Under the pieces are notes generated by a model that saw only the letters and a program-made list of their open reading frames with translations, ran no database searches and was not told the origin of the DNA. Shown one piece after another: positions 1 through 5,480 of a stretch of 5,875 nt of DNA; the stretch's first letter is position 1; each line of letters starts with the position of its first letter. The stretch is taken from positions 1 to 5,875 of the forward strand of contig DATDRF010000276.1 of the NCBI GenBank assembly GCA_035291905.1, written 5' to 3'. The translations under genes and the position numbers were made by a program. The DNA comes from JACPLA01 sp035291905. GTDB taxonomy: Bacteria > Bacteroidota > Ignavibacteria > UBA10030.

Positions 1-677
1 TGGGGAGCCTTCCTTCTGTATCGCGTCGCCGACCAGGCCGGCGCTATCCGCGCCCTCGAACTGGCGCTTCCCCGACTCACCCTGGTCAGCAGTGTGACGT
101 TTGCATCAGGAGCGTTTTCGGTCACGGAGACTGCAGGAACAAGGTCGTATTTCTGCTGTGCATCAACCTTTGAACGGTAGACAAAGGATGTATCGCTCTG
201 TCCGGTCCGATACACCGTTCCTTCGATGATGATACTATAGACCTGGTCAGCCAGAAAATCGGCAAATGCAGCCTGTTCTGCTGCCGACATTCCGCTTATT
301 TCCGAGGGTTGGGTCCTGTGAACATCGAATTCAACGCGTGTATAGTTGGCAAACGGAACATCCTGCAATGCCAGTGTCTGCGTGGCGGAGGAGAGATTCA
401 CTTCAATGATCATCGGACCGGTTTTGTAGTTCATGCTGTCGATAGCAGACTTGAATTTGATGTCCTTCAGCACGAGGCGGGCGCGTGTAATAGTAATCGA
501 ATCCACAGCCGTTGTTCCCAACGTTTTCGAGAGCGACAGCGCAGGCGCCTGGCCCGATGAGTAACGGGATGAAAACGAAAGCGATCCCGTTGTCGACGGT
601 GACGTACTCTTGTCACATGCAACAAGCAGCAATCCGGCAAGTACGATTCCGGCGACGAAACTCGGCGTTTGTTTCAT
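1..677 (-). CDS. Partial lipoprotein of unknown function (3' end beyond left edge)
   Basis: I translated this frame by hand; about 225 codons are present and no stop is reached before the window edge. The protein starts MKQTPSF, has a hydrophobic core at residues 7-20 and a classical lipobox L18-V19-A20-C21, so it should be a lipid-anchored envelope protein. The mature part begins CDKSTSPS, a Ser/Thr/Pro linker, and continues with alternating polar/hydrophobic stretches (for example SITITRARLVLKDIKFKS near residues 60-78) that suggest a beta-sandwich. I associate this pattern with small lipoproteins of unknown function in Ignavibacteria-type genomes, vaguely like DUF4382; that is memory, not a search. 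The ATG at 677-675 follows GGGAGAAG (688-681) at good spacing, which fixes the start. From about residue 198 the frame becomes Arg/Ser/Ala-rich (RVSRGSASSRARIAP) and no longer looks like this protein, matching a GC jump in the first ~90 bases. Confidence 0.8.
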   Translation of the reverse strand, partial: MKQTPSFVAGIVLAGLLLVACDKSTSPSTTGSLSFSSRYSSGQAPALSLSKTLGTTAVDSITITRARLVLKDIKFKSAIDSMNYKTGPMIIEVNLSSATQTLALQDVPFANYTRVEFDVHRTQPSEISGMSAAEQAAFADFLADQVYSIIIEGTVYRTGQSDTSFVYRSKVDAQQKYDLVPAVSVTENAPDANVTLLTRVSRGSASSRARIAPAWSATRYRRKAP

Positions 678-712
678 TAACTTCTCCCAATTGTTAAACA
701 ATCCCGGCAAGA

Positions 713-741
713 GTTGTAGCCGGCTTTATGAACTCATTCAA
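713..741 (-). promoter_or_regulatory. Candidate sigma70-type promoter for the partial lipoprotein gene
   Basis: Read on the minus strand, a -35 like TTGAAT (741-736) is followed after 17 bases by a -10 like TACAAC (718-713). Each matches four of six consensus positions. Transcription would start near 706, giving a leader of about 29 bases that contains the GGGAGAAG ribosome binding site. The leader also holds a small dyad, TTGTT-A-AACAA (691-701), that could be an operator or nothing. The call rests on motif matching and sensible spacing only. Confidence 0.45.
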
Positions 742-925
742 CATACGAAACCTCAAGGGCGTTCCACTTGATGACAATCACCTTGAGAATTGTTTACGGA
801 GAAGAGGTACGCCAAATCGCGAAAAAGTGCTGAGGAATTCAACAAGGAACTACTCGAAGTTGGACAGTTACCGATAAAGTAGGTTCGCGCGTAGCAAGGG
901 GCGAGAGAATTCGCGCGCCAAGTGT

Positions 926-945
926 GAGTCAGCAGAATTTGACTC
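926..945. repeat. Short inverted repeat (6-bp stem, 8-base loop)
   Basis: GAGTCA at 926-931 is the exact reverse complement of TGACTC at 940-945, separated by GCAGAATT. No T-run follows on either strand, so it is not a standard terminator. It could be an operator half-site pair or chance. Confidence 0.4.
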
Positions 946-992
946 GCTCGCATCATCCCACGATAAGAATCCCGGCTTCTCCTTCTTAGGTT

Positions 993-1067
993 GAAGGTTA
1001 CCTTCACCTCAGGTCAACTCTTGCAGAAGGTAACCTTCTCTGCCGGCGACATACACCTTGGCAAGGT
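993..1067. promoter_or_regulatory. Cluster of three 13-bp odd-centred palindromes (operator-like)
   Basis: Three palindromes of the form 6+1+6 lie in 75 bp: GAAGGT-T-ACCTTC (993-1005), GAAGGT-A-ACCTTC (1026-1038) and ACCTTG-G-CAAGGT (1055-1067). Their centres are at 999, 1032 and 1061, that is 33 and 29 bp apart, close to three helical turns. The first two differ only at the centre base. The third is a variant with the half-site order reversed (ACCTTG first). Repeated perfect dyads upstream of a promoter are typical of a dimeric repressor or activator binding several sites. They sit about 55-125 bp upstream of the proposed -35 (1120) of the zinc-ribbon gene. The regulator is unknown. Confidence 0.5.
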
Positions 1068-1068
1068 A
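1054..1068 (+). repeat. 15-bp repeat copy 1 (CACCTTGGCAAGGTA)
   Basis: This 15-mer is repeated exactly, in inverted orientation, at 1528-1542, beyond the far end of the zinc-ribbon gene. Its first 12 bases also occur directly at 1494-1505. Similarity to the inverted copy continues inward imperfectly to about 1077 (21 of 24 positions agree). It overlaps the third palindrome of the upstream operator-like cluster. Confidence 0.7.
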
Positions 1069-1095
1069 ATTCGAGACCAAACAGAGCCACCTCGC

Positions 1096-1127
1096 CAAGC
1101 TGACAAGTGTGCCTCAAGCTTGACAAG
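1096..1127 (+). repeat. Tandem near-repeats CAAGCTGACAAG / CAAGCTTGACAAG
   Basis: The two copies at 1096-1107 and 1115-1127 are 19 bp apart start to start and differ by one inserted T. The second copy contains the palindrome TCAAGCTTGA (1114-1123) and supplies the TTGACA of the proposed promoter. The stretch ACCTCGCCAAGCTG just before and into copy one resembles a degenerate version of the TACCTTGCCAAGGTG repeat. They could be a regulator's direct repeats or a decayed duplication. Confidence 0.45.
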
Positions 1128-1148
1128 AAGCCGAATATCTTTTAGGTT
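1120..1148 (+). promoter_or_regulatory. Candidate promoter of the zinc-ribbon gene
   Basis: A perfect -35 TTGACA (1120-1125) is followed, after 17 bases, by a weak -10 TAGGTT (1143-1148). A start near 1155 would leave a leader of about 27 bases containing the strong AGAGGAG ribosome binding site. A perfect -35 with a poor -10 fits an activator-dependent promoter, and the -35 overlaps the palindrome at 1114-1123. That is inference from motif quality. Confidence 0.45.
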
Positions 1149-1181
1149 ATTCGAAATTCAATCATTTCAGAGGAGTTTTTC

Positions 1182-1484
1182 ATGCCCGAGAAGAGTCTGG
1201 ACAAGGAAGAAGAATATTTCGCACGAATAGAATTCGAGCGTCTCAGAAAGCTGCAGGAGGAGCGTGAGAAACAGATTGCAGAGAAGGAAAAGGAGCGTCT
1301 CAAAGAGCTTCATTTGATGCGATGCCCGAAGTGTGGAATGCAGCTGAGCGAGATCGACTACCAGGGGATCAAGATCGACAAGTGTTTCCACTGCGAAGGG
1401 GTTTGGCTTGATGCGGGGGAGTTGGAGGCTCTGACGGCTTTGAAAAAGCCCGCGCTCGACGGGTTCTTGAGAATTTTCAAGTAA
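1182..1484 (+). CDS. Small zinc-ribbon protein, zf-TFIIB-like, with charged helical N-terminus
   Basis: The 100-residue protein has two parts. Residues 1-45 are almost all charged (Glu, Lys, Arg) with periodic Leu/Ile and should form a long helix or coiled coil. Residues 46-85 form a zinc ribbon with C48-P-K-C51 and C68-F-H-C71, 16 residues apart, followed by EGVWLDAGELEAL. This CPxC...C..CxGxWLDxGEL arrangement is the hallmark of the zf-TFIIB family (PF13453, COG3809), usually small cytosolic proteins of unknown role. The four cysteines should bind one zinc ion. There is no signal peptide or membrane segment, unlike its neighbours. The start is fixed by AGAGGAG at 1169-1175, six bases before ATG. 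The gene stands alone, converges on the barrel gene downstream, and is bracketed by the CACCTTGGCAAG repeats. A role in nucleic-acid binding or metal handling is possible but unproved. Confidence 0.93.
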   Translation: MPEKSLDKEEEYFARIEFERLRKLQEEREKQIAEKEKERLKELHLMRCPKCGMQLSEIDYQGIKIDKCFHCEGVWLDAGELEALTALKKPALDGFLRIFK

Positions 1485-1493
1485 GACCATGCT

Positions 1494-1505
1494 CACCTTG
1501 GCAAG
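1494..1505 (+). repeat. Repeat copy 2 (12-bp core, CACCTTGGCAAG)
   Basis: This is an exact 12-bp direct copy of the core at 1054-1065, lying just after the zinc-ribbon gene. It diverges after the core (TTAG instead of GTAA) and so has lost the full palindrome seen in the other copies. It forms the left arm of the intergenic stem-loop. Confidence 0.65.
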
Positions 1506-1527
1506 TTAGCCCCGGTGAGTTTCGATC

Positions 1528-1542
1528 TACCTTGCCAAGGTG
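1528..1542 (-). repeat. 15-bp repeat copy 3, inverted
   Basis: TACCTTGCCAAGGTG is the exact reverse complement of the 15-mer at 1054-1068, so the two bracket a 489-bp segment containing the zinc-ribbon gene. No target-site duplication is visible outside them (ATA on the left, GTT on the right) and the segment encodes no transposase. It is therefore not called a transposon. Confidence 0.7.
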
Positions 1543-1547
1543 GTTAT

Positions 1548-3017
1548 CTACATCTCCACCTCAACACTCATCGACTGGAACAATCCCCCCCAGCTGCGAA
1601 CCACAGCACCGGGTAGTGCAGGAGTGAACAGATCCTCGGTTCCGCCGGTCGGGGCGGACTTGTGAAGTGTGACAGGAATGAACTGCGAAATCGAATAGTC
1701 CACCCTGACCTTTCCCACATGGACGCGCAGTCCCCCTGACAGCATCGCCCCGTCGACCTGGTCGATGGAAAGACGCCGGTCCGAATATCCTCTGCGGCCC
1801 GTACCGAACAGTCCGGCCTGCCAGCTTTCGACCCGCAGGGCCGGGGTCATTCGCATCGCGGTGAGTCCCCCGCCGAGCTCGAGCCATGAGGCAACCGGCA
1901 TCATTCCGCCGGCATGAATCTGCGCAAGCCGGAACGATCCCGTCACCTGAAAATTCCCGCGCTGCGAAAAGAGGGATTCCATGGCACTCACAAACGGCCA
2001 GCTTTCCGCATAGCCGTCGAACGATCCCTCGACCACGATGTACTTGCAGTCCGCAACGAACATCGAACCTGATGGACCCACGGTTATTAGTCCTGCTGCA
2101 GCCGAGATGTCACGGTATGCTGCGTGTCTGAGAAGTCCGTACTGTGAACCCGCCGCGGAAAAAGTGCCGGCTCCGTTGAACGCGAGGCCCGTGAAGGAAA
2201 CCATTCCTTTCCACGAAGATCCAAGGGGAGCCTCGAGCAATGACTCCCACCCCAACACGATTCCGCCGGGTGAGAAACGAAGAAAATGCCGATTAGCGCC
2301 GTCCGGGATGGGCGAAATAGCTTTTTGAAATCCCCGCATGACGATCCGGGGATTTTCTCCTTCGGATTGAAGACGCACGCTTACCTCCGTGCTCTGGTGG
2401 TCGAGAGGAAGCAACCCCTGGACTCCGGCAACTGCGATATTGAGCTCCTGGGAGCTGGTGGATCTCTCAACATTCAGCGCAAGCGATCCGATTGGAGCAC
2501 GAAATGCAATCGAAGTTCCCACATCCTGCAAAAGCGCACCTGATGCATTCGAGTGTCCGAGGATGAGGTTCCAGCTGGTGCTTCCGAAAAGCGGAGTCTC
2601 ATACGAGAGCCGGATCACCTTGAGCGAATTGTCGTAGTTCATGAGCTGGTCCGAGGTGTTACGGGCTTCGGAGAGGAGCTCTCTGGATTGAGCCGCAAGC
2701 CCGACACGGGCCCCGGATTTGAGGGGAAGCTGGAGCGAGAGCGAGTGCAGGCGGCCGCCAAGGCGGGGCGCGGTGCCGTCCGTACGCAATTCGCCATAGT
2801 AGTTGTCGATTCGCCCGTCGTATCGAACGAAAGCCTTCGATTCGATGCCTGAGGATCCGTTTGCGTCACTGCGGACGGACGAAAAGGGGTTTCCGCCGAT
2901 CAGACGGTACTCCGGACCGCCGGGGAGAAACATCTGCAGGATATCTTGTGCAGAAGCCTCTCCGGTGATCAGGAGAAGAGCCAGGGTGCCGCCCAGGATA
3001 CGGCGAAGATTTCCCAC
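1548..3017 (-). CDS. Probable outer-membrane beta-barrel protein of unknown function
   Basis: The 489-residue protein starts with a cleavable signal peptide: two Arg at residues 5-6, a hydrophobic core GGTLALLLITG, and a cleavage site A21-S22-A23|Q24. The rest shows many short strands alternating polar and hydrophobic residues, broken by Gly/Ser/Asn/Asp turns (for example SLSLQLPL, VSVRLQ, FQVTGSFRLAQ, LSGGLRVHVGKVRVDYS). This is the usual look of an outer-membrane barrel. It ends SMSVEVEM, lacking the terminal aromatic residue common in BAM-inserted barrels, so a soluble beta-rich exported protein remains possible. I recognise no named family. The start is GTG at 3017, one base after the TGA (3021-3019) of the upstream lipoprotein gene. 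It has only a weak CCGGGGC before it, so translation is probably coupled to that gene. An ATG at 3022 is in another frame. Confidence 0.72.
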   Translation of the reverse strand: MGNLRRILGGTLALLLITGEASAQDILQMFLPGGPEYRLIGGNPFSSVRSDANGSSGIESKAFVRYDGRIDNYYGELRTDGTAPRLGGRLHSLSLQLPLKSGARVGLAAQSRELLSEARNTSDQLMNYDNSLKVIRLSYETPLFGSTSWNLILGHSNASGALLQDVGTSIAFRAPIGSLALNVERSTSSQELNIAVAGVQGLLPLDHQSTEVSVRLQSEGENPRIVMRGFQKAISPIPDGANRHFLRFSPGGIVLGWESLLEAPLGSSWKGMVSFTGLAFNGAGTFSAAGSQYGLLRHAAYRDISAAAGLITVGPSGSMFVADCKYIVVEGSFDGYAESWPFVSAMESLFSQRGNFQVTGSFRLAQIHAGGMMPVASWLELGGGLTAMRMTPALRVESWQAGLFGTGRRGYSDRRLSIDQVDGAMLSGGLRVHVGKVRVDYSISQFIPVTLHKSAPTGGTEDLFTPALPGAVVRSWGGLFQSMSVEVEM

Positions 3018-3018
3018 G

Positions 3019-4296
3019 TCATGAGCCCCGGACGATAACCGTTTGCTGCCAGTCGAGCGCGTCCATCCCGAACCAGGTCTTCAGATCGGCATCGGTCATG
3101 CCCGGGAAGAGTCCGCGCATGGTCGGATCGGGGAAGATCCATGTTTCGAATGACGATGCCGTCCACGTCAGTATCGCATCGTAGTATCCGAGGGTCGAGC
3201 TTGCCTGTGTGCCGACGGTATATGACGGAACCATCGTCTTATAATTGGGGATCGCATCATCGAAGAAGTTCCTGAAATTGATGGTCGGGCCGCCGGGAGG
3301 CGTGTACGGTCCCGAGAGAATCAATTTGACGGTGTCGAGCCCCATGATCACCGCCTGGAACGCCGATTGATCAGCCGGATTATAATTGATCAGGTCTGTT
3401 TGGGCATTGGGAGGTTCGGTCATCAGATAGTTGAGGCATGCCTGGATGCTTGACGCCGCTCCGGTGAAATAGGTCCGAGCGTCCTTCATTCGTTGAGATC
3501 CGTTCGTCCGAAATGCAAGAAATGCGGAGGCCGGCTGCCAGGCCTGGGAGACAGCTGTCGAGCTTGTCGCGTCATAGTCGACATTGTAGGCGGTCACCAG
3601 CGAGGCTTCTGTAATGCCCAATTGAAGCACAGCTTTGAGCAAATTGATTTCCGTTGCATCGATCCGGTATGTCTCCGTTGTGGCTCCGTTCGTCAACTGG
3701 GGCGTAATGAGGAAGTAATACGTCGAGTTCTCGAGCACGACGGTGAGGTGGTTCACCGCACTTGTGAGAATCGGGAGAAGCGAAGTCTCTATGATATTCT
3801 GGTAATATGAAGGGGGATTGTCTGCCTGCGGTGAAGAGCCTTTCCCGAGGGCGTGACTCAGCGGGCCTTTGAAGGCGCCGAAGAGCCGGTCTTTCATGAG
3901 TGTCCCATACGACGAGAGGCTCGTTGACGCGGCGGATTGCAGGATTCCCGGGCCGCTCAGAAAACCGAGACTTCCGAAGAGATTGCGAATATTCGAGTTC
4001 GTGCCGATCGACAGGATGTCGGTGATGGCGAGTCCGAAATGAGCATCCTTGTTGTTCGCATCGAGCGAAAGCGCTTCGGCGTACAACGCAGCTGCGGCGG
4101 AGACATCAAGGGCAGTGGTATCGCCCTCGCTGAGCGCAACAAGCTTCGGTATGAGAATCTGGTTTGCCTGGTTTACTTTCTCGGCAGCTGCCGTGGGATT
4201 GGTGGCGGGTTCAGACGGACTTTCGTCCTTACAGGCAGAAAATAAGAAAAGCATCGACGTTATCGATGCTGCGATGAGCAGAATTCGGTTTCTCAT
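3019..4296 (-). CDS. Helical lipoprotein with TPR-like segment, coupled to the barrel gene
   Basis: From ATG 4296 the protein has 425 residues. It begins MRNRILLIAASITSMLF, followed by a lipobox-like F19-S20-A21-C22 and a mature end CKDESPSEP, so it is a predicted lipoprotein. After a Pro/Thr/Ala linker, the segment containing AALYAEALSLDANNKDAHFG (residues ~65-90) resembles one tetratricopeptide repeat. Most of the remainder is helix-like with many Ala/Leu/Asn/Thr, ending in an aromatic region rich in Trp and Phe. An in-frame TTG at 4311 would add five residues, but ATG 4296 is preferred because GGAGG (4305-4301) ends four bases before it and the promoter places the transcript start near 4316. 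The stop is one base from the GTG start of the barrel gene, implying a coupled pair. It may work with the barrel as an outer-membrane assembly or uptake partner, but this is context inference. The exact family is not recognised. Confidence 0.8.
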   Translation of the reverse strand: MRNRILLIAASITSMLFLFSACKDESPSEPATNPTAAAEKVNQANQILIPKLVALSEGDTTALDVSAAAALYAEALSLDANNKDAHFGLAITDILSIGTNSNIRNLFGSLGFLSGPGILQSAASTSLSSYGTLMKDRLFGAFKGPLSHALGKGSSPQADNPPSYYQNIIETSLLPILTSAVNHLTVVLENSTYYFLITPQLTNGATTETYRIDATEINLLKAVLQLGITEASLVTAYNVDYDATSSTAVSQAWQPASAFLAFRTNGSQRMKDARTYFTGAASSIQACLNYLMTEPPNAQTDLINYNPADQSAFQAVIMGLDTVKLILSGPYTPPGGPTINFRNFFDDAIPNYKTMVPSYTVGTQASSTLGYYDAILTWTASSFETWIFPDPTMRGLFPGMTDADLKTWFGMDALDWQQTVIVRGS

Positions 4297-4300
4297 GTTA

Positions 4301-4305
4301 CCTCC
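4301..4305 (-). promoter_or_regulatory. Strong ribosome binding site that decides the lipoprotein start
   Basis: GGAGG on the minus strand, followed by TAAC, stands directly before ATG 4296. It would lie inside the coding sequence if the TTG at 4311 were used, which argues for the shorter form. Confidence 0.8.
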
Positions 4306-4322
4306 GGACAAGGTTCTTTATC

Positions 4323-4351
4323 ATTGTAGTGAATTCGGCAAATGATGTCAA
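4323..4351 (-). promoter_or_regulatory. Near-consensus sigma70-type promoter for the lipoprotein/barrel operon
   Basis: On the minus strand TTGACA (4351-4346) is followed after exactly 17 bases by TACAAT (4328-4323), eleven of twelve consensus bases. Transcription should start near 4316, giving a 20-base leader with GGAGG and then ATG 4296. The promoter lies in the 80-base gap after the propeller lipoprotein gene. I see no hairpin terminator in that gap, so read-through from the upstream operon is also possible. The strength suggests constitutive expression. Confidence 0.82.
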
Positions 4352-4376
4352 TGACGGGGAATAGAGGGGGGAATTC

Positions 4377-5480
4377 TCAACGAGGAATCCACGCGAACTT
4401 GCCGTAAGGCTCGATCATCTTTTCTTCTTTTGCCGTCTCAACGTCCACCAGGTAGACCCCGTTTCTTCCCGGATCACCGTAGGCAAAATACCGGCCCCCG
4501 GGAGCGAGCTGTCCGCTCGTCATGTTCCAATTGGTTGTACTGGAGACACACCGCGCAGCGGAGCCGTCTGTGTTGACCAGCCAGGCGGTAACATAAGACG
4601 TGTGCCACGCGAAGAAGAGGATTCGGCCGTTCGAGATCGAAAGTCCGTGAAAATATTGCACGGGAAAACCGCTATTGAAGTAGGCAGAGTCGGCAGTCAC
4701 AATCGGCTCTGCGACACCCGATGAGATATTGATGCGATAGATCCCCGATTTGTAGGTGCTGTTGTGCGGGTCCATCGGGTTGAGCGGCACGAAAATTTCA
4801 TCCCGATTCGTCCCCCACGCCGGAGCTCCCGCATGGACGTACGGAGAGCTGAATACGCGGGTGTCGTCCACCCGAATCTCGTCGGCTATGGCGGGATCGG
4901 AGATCTTGTATGCGATTCTGCCGTCCGCTGAGAACGCCGGCGCCTCGACGATACCTTGCGAAGGGATAGCGACACGTGTAAGGGAAGATCCGTCCATGAA
5001 GGCGACATACATCACCGGTTCCCAACTCCACCCGACGCCGGCGGGTCCGGCGGAATCCTGCGATGTAAATGCAAATCGTGAGCCGTCAAGCGCGGCCGTT
5101 ATCCACTGAATTCCCATATCGTTCGGCTTTCTGGTCAGGATGAGCGACGCCGATTGTATCTCGGGATCGATGCGATAGAGCCGGTGGCCGTCCTGAGGAT
5201 GCCATACTCCGTCGATGTGAGGACTCAAGAGGAGACCGGTTGGGATATGGAATGCCGTAAAATCATCGTGTCTTATTGAGGCCGAATCAGTCTGAGTTGA
5301 ATCGACGCGGACGGTATCGGCGGGGATAATGTCATCGATCGGAATGAAGGGGGGTGCTATGGGATTCTCGTCTTCGAAGAGATTCACACAGCCGACCAGT
5401 ATCAAGGGGATTGAAATGATTGCCAGGATGAAGGGGACTGTGGGAAATCTTGAGATTGTCATCGCCGTTTGAAATATCAT
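4377..5480 (-). CDS. Lipoprotein with TolB/WD40-like beta-propeller
   Basis: The 367-residue protein has a long hydrophobic leader ending in a textbook lipobox L28-V29-G30-C31. A low-complexity acidic Asp/Pro/Thr linker follows to about residue 72. From there the protein shows repeating blades with motifs of the PD40/TolB type: ALDGSRFAFTSQD, PAFSADGRIAYKISD, PAWGTNRDEIFVPL, ISNGRILFFAW and LAPGGRYFAYGD, then VYLVDVETAKEE. Such propellers bind proteins or peptides at the cell envelope; no catalytic residues are evident. The ATG at 5480 overlaps the stop of the upstream gene as ATGA (5480-5477), so translation is probably coupled. An internal ATG at 5462 would give a more usual 25-residue leader, but neither start has a good ribosome binding site. 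It is not TolB itself, as no Tol-Pal genes are nearby. The ligand or partner is unknown. Confidence 0.82.
   Translation of the reverse strand: MIFQTAMTISRFPTVPFILAIISIPLILVGCVNLFEDENPIAPPFIPIDDIIPADTVRVDSTQTDSASIRHDDFTAFHIPTGLLLSPHIDGVWHPQDGHRLYRIDPEIQSASLILTRKPNDMGIQWITAALDGSRFAFTSQDSAGPAGVGWSWEPVMYVAFMDGSSLTRVAIPSQGIVEAPAFSADGRIAYKISDPAIADEIRVDDTRVFSSPYVHAGAPAWGTNRDEIFVPLNPMDPHNSTYKSGIYRINISSGVAEPIVTADSAYFNSGFPVQYFHGLSISNGRILFFAWHTSYVTAWLVNTDGSAARCVSSTTNWNMTSGQLAPGGRYFAYGDPGRNGVYLVDVETAKEEKMIEPYGKFAWIPR

Larger units (their letters stand above)
678..1181. other. Intergenic region, ~500 bp, divergent between two genes, no credible gene
   Basis: This stretch separates the leftward lipoprotein gene from the rightward zinc-ribbon gene, so it should contain both promoters. 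The only open frames over it start at GTG or TTG, lack ribosome binding sites and give unconvincing compositions. Positions 750-920 show nothing I can assign. From 926 onwards it is rich in dyads: a 6-bp stem at 926-945, three 13-bp odd-centred palindromes at 993-1067, near-repeats at 1096-1127 and the palindrome TCAAGCTTGA at 1114-1123, which overlaps the proposed -35 of the zinc-ribbon gene. An untranslated RNA cannot be excluded. Confidence 0.7.
1494..1542. terminator. Stem-loop between convergent genes (possible bidirectional terminator, no T-run)
   Basis: CACCTTGGCAAG (1494-1505) pairs perfectly over 12 bp with CTTGCCAAGGTG (1531-1542), leaving a 25-base loop. It lies 9 bases after the stop of the plus-strand gene and 5 bases beyond the stop of the minus-strand gene, where a shared terminator would be expected. 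Neither side has a run of T residues, so intrinsic termination would be atypical. An alternative 6-bp stem, CTCACC (1492-1497) with GGTGAG (1514-1519), excludes the main one. Because the arms are copies of a repeat also found at 1054, it may instead be a repeat element or protein site. Confidence 0.5.

Noticed and set aside
753..1007. Minus-strand 84-codon open frame in the intergenic region
   Set aside because: It starts at GTG inside a palindrome, has no ribosome binding site, and its composition is rich in Ser/Arg/Asn with no domain or export signal. It is more likely chance in a regulatory region.
991..1230. Plus-strand 79-codon open frame with a repeated KVTF motif
   Set aside because: It begins at TTG, the repeated KVTF merely reflects the two palindromes, and it overlaps the start of the zinc-ribbon gene in another frame.
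1167..1496. Minus-strand 109-codon open frame rich in Leu/Phe
   Set aside because: It is the antisense shadow of the charged zinc-ribbon gene: Glu/Lys codons read backwards as Leu/Phe. The sense gene has a clear ribosome binding site and cysteine motif.
1054..1542. Classification of the bracketed segment as a transposon or MITE
   Set aside because: No transposase, no target-site duplication and no second genomic copy are visible in this window. The repeats are kept as repeats and the mobile idea only as a finding.
993..1542. CRISPR-like or integron-like repeat array
   Set aside because: The repeats are 12-15 bp, palindromic, irregularly spaced and mixed in orientation, with a gene between them; no regular spacers, cas or integrase genes are present.
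1886..3024. Several open frames on both strands within the barrel gene
   Set aside because: All are contained within the 489-residue coding frame, lack ribosome binding sites and have Arg/Pro/Ser-biased compositions typical of shadows in GC-moderate DNA.
3493..3810. Plus-strand open frame with paired CxxC motifs (CKKC and CRAC), resembling a zinc ribbon
   Set aside because: It lies wholly antisense to the well-supported TPR-like lipoprotein gene, has no ribosome binding site, and its composition beyond the first 30 residues is not protein-like. The cysteines arise from antisense reading of common codons.
4756..5109. Open frames on both strands within the propeller lipoprotein gene
   Set aside because: They are alternative-frame shadows of the coding frame that shows lipobox and propeller blades.
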